Source of the DNA: a virus
Virus record (IMG/VR): IMGVR_UViG_3300006924_000032
Span: 1 to 51,152 of that record
Reading direction: 5' to 3' (one strand)
DNA: 51,152 nucleotides
Below are positions 12,446-19,499 of this stretch, one piece after another (positions within the stretch are counted from its first letter, which is position 1; each line of letters starts with the position of its first letter). Under the pieces are notes generated by a model. That model was not told the DNA's origin. It ran no database searches and worked only from the letters and a program-made list of their open reading frames with translations. A program made the translations under genes and the position numbers.

Positions 12446-12454
12446 TTTAATATA

Positions 12455-12480
12455 GGGGTGTGTAACAGCACCCCTTTTTT
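12455..12480 (+). terminator. Intrinsic terminator
   Basis: GGGGTG (12455-12460), an 8-base loop, CACCCC (12469-12474) and six T. It is the first convincing terminator downstream of the promoter at 3710 on this strand. Confidence 0.85.
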
Positions 12481-12485
12481 ATACC

Positions 12486-12590
12486 ATGAAAAAAATAGAA
12501 AAAATAATAGTGTGGCTAATCATAGGAATAATTTCCTTCATGGTAGCACGCACCATAATAAGATTAGTGTTGGGTTTTTTTAATATATAG
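12486..12590 (+). CDS. Putative small membrane protein
   Basis: 34 residues: MKKIEKIIVWLIIGIISFM and then a basic/hydrophobic tail. One transmembrane segment with positive N terminus. It lies right after the terminator, so its expression would depend on read-through or a local promoter. Its small size makes it uncertain. Confidence 0.4.
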   Translation: MKKIEKIIVWLIIGIISFMVARTIIRLVLGFFNI

Positions 12591-12666
12591 GACTATTAGT
12601 TTAATATATTTATTTATATTTACTTCCTATATGTAACTTAAAAGTTAACATTCTCAACACAACTAC

Positions 12667-12716
12667 TGATAATCAGCTAGTTAAGTGACACAAAGTCGAC
12701 ACAAAGTCGACACAAA
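12667..12716. repeat. TGATAATCAG motif followed by 11-bp iterons before the primase gene
   Basis: TGATAATCAGCTAGTTAA (12667-12684) is followed by GACACAAAGTC at 12687-12697 and 12698-12708, and a partial copy at 12709-12716. The arrangement copies that at 2892-2950 with another repeat unit. Its place directly before the primase-helicase gene fits a replication origin or an operator. Confidence 0.65.
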
Positions 12717-12731
12717 TAAATTAAATACAGC

Positions 12732-15149
12732 ATGACAGCAAAAGAAATCACAATTTTTCAGAACATTAAAGAGACCTCAACACCTTTCTTTAGGAGTTTA
12801 GATTTTATTCTTGACAGGATAAAGGGTGGGGCAACAAAAGACTTAGTAAAAAGAATACGAACAGAGAAAGATAAGTCACAAAGGAATGAGCTAAAGAAAA
12901 ACCTACCTGCTATTTGTTTTTCAGGAACTTTCAATAAAAGAAATGATGCTTCAATTATCCAACACTCTGGAATAATATGTTTAGACTTCGATGGATACGA
13001 AAGTAATAAGGAGTTATTAACAGATAAAGAGAAGCTAACTAAGAGTAATTATGTTTACTCTGTTTTCATATCACCATCTGGCAAGGGTTTAAAAGCACTA
13101 ATAAAGATACCACAAGATGTAGATAATCACGTAAACTATTTCAATAGTTTAGAGATGCATTTCAATAATCCACACTTTGATACAACCTGTAAAAATATAT
13201 CAAGGGTATGCTATGAATCATATGACCCATTGATATATGTAAACAAGAACTCAAGTGTATGGGAAGAGATTAAAGAAAAGGAATATACTGAAGTCAATAC
13301 TAGACTAGACGTTCCAACTATACCAATTACAGATGAAAATAAGATTGTAGAAATACTTGTAAAGTGGTGGGCTAAAAAATACCCTATGGTTGAGGGGCAG
13401 CGTAACAACAACTGTTATGTACTGGCATCAGCATTTAATGATTTTGGTGTTAATAAGTCTCTTGCAGGATATGTATTACAGAACTACAGAACAGCTGACT
13501 TTTCTGAGAATGAAATAAACCAGACCATAAACTCAGCGTATGCACAGACTCAAAACTTTGGCACAAAGTATTATGAAGATGAAGAGAGAGTCAACAACAT
13601 ACGTGTAAAGCTCAGGCGAGGCACTTCTAAAAAGGAAATCAAAACTCAGTTAGAGGACAGCCATGTAGAAGCAAATGTAATTGAGGCAGTACTAAATAGA
13701 GTAGAGGAAGAAAATCAACAGAAACAGTTCTGGACCAAGTCTGATAAGGGAGTAATTAAGATTGTACATATTCTATTCAAACAATTTCTTGAGGACAACG
13801 GATTCTATAAGTATTGTCCAGAGGGTAGTAAAAACTATGTGTTTGTTAAGGTGACTAATAATCTTGTAGACCATACAGATGAGAAACAAATTAAAGATTT
13901 TGTTTTGAATAGCGTAATTGAATTGGATGATGCATCTATATACAACCACTTTGCAGACCAAGTAAGGTACTTTAGAGAGGATTTCCTGACACTTCTATCT
14001 ACTATTGATATCTACTTTGTTGAGGATAATAAAAACACCTCATACCTTTACTATAACAACTGTGCTATCAAAGTAACTAAGGATAAAGTAGAGGTCATAG
14101 ATTACATAGACCTAAATGGTTTTGTTTGGAAAGACCACGTGATAGACAGAGCTTTTAATAAGTGTTCTACTGAAGGCTGTGATTATACTAAGTTCATTCA
14201 TAATATTTGTGGCAATGAGCCAGACAGAATTAAATCTATGGAGTCTACCATAGGATTCTTAATGCATGGATATAAAAACCTAAGCTACTGCCCTGCAGTA
14301 ATACTTAATGATGAGGTTATATCTGATAACCCAGAGGGGGGGACAGGTAAAGGTTTGTTTATGAATGCGTTACAGCACATGAAGAAAGTAGTAACAATTG
14401 ATGGTAAATCATTTACATTTGAAAGGTCATTTGCTTATCAGTTAGTATCAGCAGATACACAGATATTGGTCTTTGATGATGTTAAGAAAAACTTTGACTT
14501 TGAAAGATTGTTTAGTGTAGTTACTGAGGGGTTGACCTTAGAGAAAAAGAATAAAGATGCTATCAAAATTCCTTTCAGCAAGTCACCTAAGATTTCCATC
14601 ACTACTAACTATGCAATCAAAGGAGCAGGTAATTCTTTTGCACGTAGAAAGTGGGAACTAGAACTACACCAGTTCTATAATAAAAACTTCACACCATTAG
14701 ATGAGTTTGGTAAACTAATGTTCGGTGACTGGAACGATGCACACTGGTGTAAGTTTGATAACTATATGGTTGGTTGCATGCAAGGATACCTTGACACTGG
14801 GCTAGTCAAAAGTAAGTTTGTTAACTTAAAAATTAGACAGCTATCAGCTGAGTCATCTTACGACTTTATAGAGTGGGTTGGTCTAATTGAAGGTACTGAT
14901 GCTGGAGCATCTATACCAGTTAACTCAAGGATACACACTAATAATTTATATTTAGATTTTATTTCTGAGTATCCAGACTATGGACCGAAATCTAGGTTGT
15001 CAATATCTCAGGTTAGATTTAACAAGTGGCTTGCTGCTTATGCTGTATATAAAACAGGAGCTCAACCAGAAAAGGGTAGAGATGCTTCTGGTAGATGGAT
15101 GAGACTCAAGAGACAAGACGAAGTTAACCCACAAACATCACTAATATAA
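12732..15149 (+). CDS. Primase-SF3-type helicase fusion
   Basis: 805 residues. The N-terminal part has LDFDGYE near 84-90 and SPSGKGLKALIKI near 115-127, the signature of the BT4734-like / VirE-N archaeo-eukaryotic-type primase domain common in Bacteroidota elements. A middle region of helical repeats follows. The C-terminal third is a P-loop ATPase: GGTGKG near 535-540 (Walker A), ILVFDDV near 578 (Walker B), and SITTNYA (sensor) before ARRKWELE, as in superfamily 3 / D5-like phage helicases. It would open and prime the phage replication fork. It follows the iteron region and is translationally linked to the next gene. Confidence 0.85.
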   Translation: MTAKEITIFQNIKETSTPFFRSLDFILDRIKGGATKDLVKRIRTEKDKSQRNELKKNLPAICFSGTFNKRNDASIIQHSGIICLDFDGYESNKELLTDKEKLTKSNYVYSVFISPSGKGLKALIKIPQDVDNHVNYFNSLEMHFNNPHFDTTCKNISRVCYESYDPLIYVNKNSSVWEEIKEKEYTEVNTRLDVPTIPITDENKIVEILVKWWAKKYPMVEGQRNNNCYVLASAFNDFGVNKSLAGYVLQNYRTADFSENEINQTINSAYAQTQNFGTKYYEDEERVNNIRVKLRRGTSKKEIKTQLEDSHVEANVIEAVLNRVEEENQQKQFWTKSDKGVIKIVHILFKQFLEDNGFYKYCPEGSKNYVFVKVTNNLVDHTDEKQIKDFVLNSVIELDDASIYNHFADQVRYFREDFLTLLSTIDIYFVEDNKNTSYLYYNNCAIKVTKDKVEVIDYIDLNGFVWKDHVIDRAFNKCSTEGCDYTKFIHNICGNEPDRIKSMESTIGFLMHGYKNLSYCPAVILNDEVISDNPEGGTGKGLFMNALQHMKKVVTIDGKSFTFERSFAYQLVSADTQILVFDDVKKNFDFERLFSVVTEGLTLEKKNKDAIKIPFSKSPKISITTNYAIKGAGNSFARRKWELELHQFYNKNFTPLDEFGKLMFGDWNDAHWCKFDNYMVGCMQGYLDTGLVKSKFVNLKIRQLSAESSYDFIEWVGLIEGTDAGASIPVNSRIHTNNLYLDFISEYPDYGPKSRLSISQVRFNKWLAAYAVYKTGAQPEKGRDASGRWMRLKRQDEVNPQTSLI

Positions 15150-15376
15150 TGAATGAGGACGAAATACATATAGCATTTATAAATTCTTATGATGTAATTA
15201 TACTTGATAAAAAACCATTGGATTTGTTAAATGGGGAGACAGGATGGTTTGCACACAACCCTAAGGGAAAGCCAACAAAAGATGAGATAGATGGGATGTT
15301 GAATTATTTTGAGTTGATAGAAGACTACGAGAAATGTTTAGAAATAAAAACATATATAGATGGCAGTTCAATTTAG
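15149..15376 (+). CDS. Hypothetical protein
   Basis: 75 residues, acidic (MNEDEIHIAFINSYDVIIL...LEIKTYIDGSSI). It starts at the last base of the primase-helicase stop (TAATG) and overlaps the next helicase gene by 17 bases. No family is recognised. Confidence 0.65.
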   Translation: MNEDEIHIAFINSYDVIILDKKPLDLLNGETGWFAHNPKGKPTKDEIDGMLNYFELIEDYEKCLEIKTYIDGSSI

Positions 15377-16598
15377 AGATTATCAGGAGAAAATTATCAA
15401 TAAAGGAGTAGAGATAATTAAGAATAAAGGGTTTGTTTATCTAGCAATGGAAGTTAGAACAGGTAAAACACTTACAAGCTTAGGTATAGCAGAGAGAATG
15501 GGATATGAGAACGTGTTATTTCTAACCAAGAAAAAAGCTATTAGTTCCATAGTTAAGGATAATGAAATGATGTGTCCAACACCATTTGTTTTGTTTGTAA
15601 TTAATTATGAAAGCATGCATAAACTACCTAATATTAAGTGGGATTGTATTATCTTAGACGAAGCTCATGGAATGGGAGCATTTCCTAAGCCAAACAAGAG
15701 AGCTAGAGACGTTAAAAGTATTATAAGGAAAACAGATTGTGATGTCTGTTTGTTGTCAGGAACACCAACGCCTGAGTCGTACAGTCAAATGTACCACCAG
15801 GTGTTCGGTATTCCGAATAATCCTTTCCGTCAGTATCAAAGCTTCTATAAGTTCTGTCACGACTACGTTGATGTTAGAGAACGAAAGATAAACAGCATGT
15901 ATATAAGGGATTATAGTAGAGGTCGTGATTCTATTATTGAAAAGATGAAGCCATACACTATAGCTTACACACAGAAGGAAGCAGGTTTCAAGGTTGATAC
16001 AAGGGAGCATGTGCTAGAGTGTGAGATGAGTGAGTTAACTTATAAGTTAACTAAAAAGCTTCAAAAAGATTTAGTAGTAGAAGGGAATGAAGAGGTGATA
16101 CTGGCTGATACTCCAGTAAAACTTATGATGAAACTTCACCAGATGTATTCTGGAACTGTGAAGTTCGAGTCAGGCAAGTCCACTATACTAGACCTCAGCA
16201 AAGCTGAGTTTATACGCAAGCGTTTTAATGGCATGAAGATTGGAATCTTCTACAAATTTAAACAGGAACTCAAGGCATTAAAAGAGGTATATGGAGATGA
16301 CTTGTGCACAGAACTAGATGAGTTCAACAGTACTGATAAAACCATAGCACTCCAGATTGTGTCAGGGCGTGAGGGTATAAGCCTACGTAAGGCTAAAGCT
16401 CTTGTGTATTACAACATAGACTTCTCAGCTACCAGTTACTGGCAGTCAAGAGACAGGATGACAACTAAAGAGAGATTGGAGTCAGATGTTTATTGGGTGT
16501 TTTCTAAAGGCGGTATTGAGAAACAGATATACAAGGCCGTAACTAAAAAGAAAGACTATACTTTACGCCACTTTAAAAAAGACCTAATGTCACTATGA
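15360..16598 (+). CDS. SF2 (SNF2/DEAH-type) DNA helicase
   Basis: 412 residues with a full set of SF2 motifs: FRDYQ at 5-9 (Q-motif), EVRTGKT at 31-37 (Walker A), LDEAH at 99-103 (Walker B), SGTP at 133-136 (motif III), and YWQSRDRMTT near 360 (motif VI with the arginine finger). At this length it is a compact helicase core without accessory domains. Phage enzymes of this type act in replication restart, recombination or branch migration. It overlaps genes on both sides, so it is part of a tight operon. Confidence 0.88.
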   Translation: MAVQFRDYQEKIINKGVEIIKNKGFVYLAMEVRTGKTLTSLGIAERMGYENVLFLTKKKAISSIVKDNEMMCPTPFVLFVINYESMHKLPNIKWDCIILDEAHGMGAFPKPNKRARDVKSIIRKTDCDVCLLSGTPTPESYSQMYHQVFGIPNNPFRQYQSFYKFCHDYVDVRERKINSMYIRDYSRGRDSIIEKMKPYTIAYTQKEAGFKVDTREHVLECEMSELTYKLTKKLQKDLVVEGNEEVILADTPVKLMMKLHQMYSGTVKFESGKSTILDLSKAEFIRKRFNGMKIGIFYKFKQELKALKEVYGDDLCTELDEFNSTDKTIALQIVSGREGISLRKAKALVYYNIDFSATSYWQSRDRMTTKERLESDVYWVFSKGGIEKQIYKAVTKKKDYTLRHFKKDLMSL

Positions 16599-16972
16599 AC
16601 TTCAACAACGATTTCAGATATGACCTAGAGGTTGGTAAAGAGGGTGAGCGCATAGTAGACTCTCTATTCAAAGACAAACTTATTGAGGTGAAAAGAGATA
16701 GCTGGGTTTCCATATCAGGAAACATTGCTATTGAGTACGAGAGTAGGGGTAAGCCATCAGGTATAGCTACAACAGAAGCAGACTACTGGATTATTATATT
16801 CTCTGGAGGATACAAAGACAAGGTAATGTATGTTTTTGAAACTGAACTACTTAAGAAGGTTTCTAGAAGGTACTTTAAAAAAGGAAGTATCAAGGCAATG
16901 GGAGATAATAACACCTCAATGTCTGTGCTAATACCTATAAAAGAAATTTGTAACTTTGTAATAGATGACTGA
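16595..16972 (+). CDS. PD-(D/E)XK nuclease-like protein
   Basis: 125 residues. GKEGERIVDSLF near 14-25 gives the conserved Glu helix, KLIEVKRDS near 29-37 the ExK, and IAIEYESRGKPSGIATTEADYWI near 47-69 the remainder of a resolvase-like core (N-xx-IE-x-E...GxxTTxADYW; described as spaced motifs). Such phage proteins are putative Holliday-junction resolvases or structure-specific endonucleases. It overlaps both neighbours by a few bases. Confidence 0.7.
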   Translation: MNFNNDFRYDLEVGKEGERIVDSLFKDKLIEVKRDSWVSISGNIAIEYESRGKPSGIATTEADYWIIIFSGGYKDKVMYVFETELLKKVSRRYFKKGSIKAMGDNNTSMSVLIPIKEICNFVIDD

Positions 16973-17204
16973 GCAGCAGATACAGAAGAAAAGAATTCAA
17001 CAACTTGAGTCCGAGGGTTATTACGTTATTAAGTTAATCAAGACAAATAAGAATGGAATACCAGACCTTATAGCTATACCTCCAGACAGTGATGTTCTTT
17101 TTAGTGAAGTTAAAAAACCTAATGGTAAAGTATCTGCTCTTCAAGAGTATAGATTAAAAGAACTAAAAAAGCATGGGGTTAAGACTGAGGTTTATAGAGG
17201 GTGA
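16965..17204 (+). CDS. VRR-NUC domain nuclease
   Basis: 79 residues, essentially one minimal VRR-NUC domain: KNGIPDLIAI near 30-39 (catalytic Asp), SEVKKPNGKVSALQ near 48-61 (ExK), then the closing helix EYRLKELKKHG. This family comprises small phage restriction-like endonucleases thought to cut branched DNA or act at replication forks. It works beside the helicase and the other nuclease gene. Confidence 0.85.
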   Translation: MTEQQIQKKRIQQLESEGYYVIKLIKTNKNGIPDLIAIPPDSDVLFSEVKKPNGKVSALQEYRLKELKKHGVKTEVYRG

Positions 17205-17490
17205 AGTTGAGTATGAGGTTGATGATTTTTTTATTGACATCTTGAGACAATTACCATCTAAGGTTGGAATGCAAATCGCAAGTCAAATAGATTGGAATGC
17301 TGAATACTTACCAGAAACTGATAACTGGTCAAGCACATACGCAGGAGTTGTAAAACAAGTTGAACCCCCAGTCTTTTTTGAAGTAGAATATATAAAAGAA
17401 AAAGGAGAAAATACAATTTACATAGACCTAGATATTATTGATAGCGATACGTATCTAGATTATCATTTATTAAATCAAATACTAATATGA
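17173..17490 (+). CDS. Hypothetical protein
   Basis: 105 residues starting within the end of the VRR-NUC gene. Acidic and rich in beta strands (EVEYEVDDFFIDIL, PPVFFEVEYIKEKGENTIYIDLDI). The start could be imprecise because of the overlap. No family is recognised. Confidence 0.6.
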   Translation: MGLRLRFIEGEVEYEVDDFFIDILRQLPSKVGMQIASQIDWNAEYLPETDNWSSTYAGVVKQVEPPVFFEVEYIKEKGENTIYIDLDIIDSDTYLDYHLLNQILI

Positions 17491-18005
17491 AATACACAGA
17501 AGATAGATTAAAAAACATTGTCAATCAAGTTTTTCAGGTTGATGTTATGGAGAAAACCAGGAGAAGAGAAGTGGTGGAGGCTAGAATGGTATACTCTCGT
17601 ATACTCAGAGACTCTGAATATATGACTTTATCTAGGATAGCTAAGAGCTTAAATAAAAATCACGCAACTATACTTCACTACAATAAAAACTTTAAATATT
17701 TTATCAAACCAGATGAAAGATTATGGGATATGTACCTATTGTGTTGTAGAATTTACAATGAAACAGACCATGTTGCTAACGCTTTAGACCTGGAAGAGTG
17801 TAGAAACTTAGTTTTTTCTTTGGAAAATCAGAAAAAATTATTAGCTTTGGAACTAAGTCGTTTAAATTTAGAGCATGAAACGTATAAAAAACAAAACGAA
17901 ACATACCCTAAATTATATAAATTGATAAACGAAAGGGTAAGACCAAATAATGTTGATGAGGTTACTAGAAAATTAAATACATACTTAAATGGAATACACA
18001 ATTAA
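17487..18005 (+). CDS. DnaA domain IV-like DNA-binding protein with coiled-coil tail
   Basis: 172 residues. RRREVVEARMVYSRIL near 26-41 and MTLSRIAKSLNKNHATILHYNK near 47-68 (helix-turn-helix with a HATILHY core in place of DnaA's HSTVLHA) resemble DnaA domain IV. After about residue 100, LVFSLENQKKLLALELSRL and following form a coiled coil. No ATPase domain is present. It may bind DnaA-box-like sites as a dimer. This is the second such gene in the replication block. Confidence 0.7.
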   Translation: MKYTEDRLKNIVNQVFQVDVMEKTRRREVVEARMVYSRILRDSEYMTLSRIAKSLNKNHATILHYNKNFKYFIKPDERLWDMYLLCCRIYNETDHVANALDLEECRNLVFSLENQKKLLALELSRLNLEHETYKKQNETYPKLYKLINERVRPNNVDEVTRKLNTYLNGIHN

Positions 18006-18225
18006 CGATATAGAAAAGATAACAGAGTTTAAATCTTGGAGCGAAAAAAAAAAGATAGATGAACTTCTACGAATTGATTGTGATTTATATACTAACCTTG
18101 GAATTGATTCGACTAAATCAGAAAGACTAGACGTTAGAAAAAACTCTAGAAAAATTTATAGACAGATTAAATTAATAAACCACAAAATAGGCAACGACCT
18201 TTTGGTTGTAATGGATAAGGATTAA
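17989..18225 (+). CDS. Hypothetical protein
   Basis: 78 residues, helical and charged, with TNLGIDSTKSERLDVRKNSRK in the middle (basic patch). It overlaps the preceding gene by 17 bases and the next by 1. No family is recognised. Confidence 0.6.
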   Translation: MEYTINDIEKITEFKSWSEKKKIDELLRIDCDLYTNLGIDSTKSERLDVRKNSRKIYRQIKLINHKIGNDLLVVMDKD

Positions 18226-18416
18226 TGAAACATATAACATCACTAGAAGACGAAAGGATAAAACATGTTAACGCAATAACAAACGAACTACACGACTCTT
18301 GTGATGAGATATATGAATCTTTAATAGACCACGATTATACTCACTGTAAAGAAATTACTAAGACATTAATCCTTCAATTGAAATCAATGATAGACTCAAT
18401 GGATGATGACTTATAG
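18225..18416 (+). CDS. Hypothetical acidic helical protein
   Basis: 63 residues, helical, with an acidic end (SMIDSMDDDL). Its last bases overlap the phosphoesterase start. No family is recognised. Confidence 0.55.
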   Translation: MKHITSLEDERIKHVNAITNELHDSCDEIYESLIDHDYTHCKEITKTLILQLKSMIDSMDDDL

Positions 18417-19125
18417 AAAGGATTTTAGACCACGACTAAGTGGCAACAGAAAAGCAGCATTTGATAACCTGACTCAAAAGGAAAAAAGAATCCTGGTAGT
18501 AGGAGATATTCATGCACCCTTTGAGCTTGATGGGTATTTTGAATTCTGCAAAGACACTTACGCTAAATATAATTGTAACCAAGTAATATTTATTGGGGAT
18601 ATAATTGATAACCACTACAGTTCTTTTCATGCTACAGACCCAGACGGAATGGGTGGTGGAGATGAGCTAGACTTCGCTATTCTAGAAGTACAGAAGTGGG
18701 TTGAAGAGTTTCCTGTAGCAGATGTTTGTATTGGAAACCACGACAGAATAATAATGAGAAAAGCTTTTGACTCTCAGATACCTAAACGATGGGTTAAATC
18801 ATACAACGAAGTTCTAGGAACTGACTGGAACTGGGTTGATAGAATTGTGTATGATGATGTTCAATACGTGCATGGTGAGGGAGGAACAGCACGTACAAAA
18901 GCAAAGAACGATATGATGTCTACAGTGCAGGGACACATACACACACAGGCATATACCGAGTGGATGGTTGGAAGAAACTTCAAAGTCTTTGGTATGCAGG
19001 TTGGTTGTGGAGTAGACTGCAACGCTTATGCTGCAGCGTATGCTAAGAATTTTAAGAAACAAGCTATCGGCTGCGGTGTTGTTATAGGTGGACACACAGC
19101 TATAAACAGACTCATGGAATTGTAA
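18403..19125 (+). CDS. Calcineurin-like metallophosphoesterase
   Basis: 240 residues with the ordered metal-binding motifs: GDIH near 34-37, GDIIDNH near 65-71, GNHD near 111-114, HGEGG near 156 and GHIHT near 176. This is a complete dinuclear-metal site. Phage members of the family include nucleic-acid phosphatases or nucleases (Mre11/SbcD-like) and RNA end-processing phosphatases; substrate cannot be told here. The start overlaps the previous stop. One thing to keep in mind is that hammerhead cleavage makes 2',3'-cyclic phosphate ends, which such enzymes can open; that link is speculative. Confidence 0.88.
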   Translation: MMTYRKDFRPRLSGNRKAAFDNLTQKEKRILVVGDIHAPFELDGYFEFCKDTYAKYNCNQVIFIGDIIDNHYSSFHATDPDGMGGGDELDFAILEVQKWVEEFPVADVCIGNHDRIIMRKAFDSQIPKRWVKSYNEVLGTDWNWVDRIVYDDVQYVHGEGGTARTKAKNDMMSTVQGHIHTQAYTEWMVGRNFKVFGMQVGCGVDCNAYAAAYAKNFKKQAIGCGVVIGGHTAINRLMEL

Positions 19126-19499
19126 TGACCGAAAAGGTAAAAGCTATAACTAAATTTACCGAAAGGTTTAGCGGTAGATATAAAAAGCTTAGTCCTGATG
19201 ACGTAGACTTCAGGGTATACGATAAAGAAAATAATCTTATAGCCTTCGTATTGGTAATACCTACAAAGAAAAAGGTAACCGACTGCTATCCATTAGCAGT
19301 ATCATTAAACAAACTATCTCAGCTTACATTAAAACGATTGAATCCAGTTATAATCTGGGCCTGTGAAGACGGCATTATGTATGGCAAGGTAAAAGAAATA
19401 TACGGAACTGTATCTTGGATGGGCACTACAGAACTAAACTCAGAGCTAGTTGTGCAGTACCCAAAGCAAAAAACTTTTAAGTACGCTAGGTATTATTAA
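19125..19499 (+). CDS. Hypothetical protein
   Basis: 124 residues, beta-rich with a pattern reminiscent of a small nuclease-like or DUF fold (DFRVYDKENNLIAFVLVI, NPVIIWACEDGIMYGKV). It starts on the last base of the phosphoesterase gene. The stop TAA overlaps the stop of the convergent minus-strand gene by 2-3 bases. No family is recognised. Confidence 0.65.
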   Translation: MTEKVKAITKFTERFSGRYKKLSPDDVDFRVYDKENNLIAFVLVIPTKKKVTDCYPLAVSLNKLSQLTLKRLNPVIIWACEDGIMYGKVKEIYGTVSWMGTTELNSELVVQYPKQKTFKYARYY

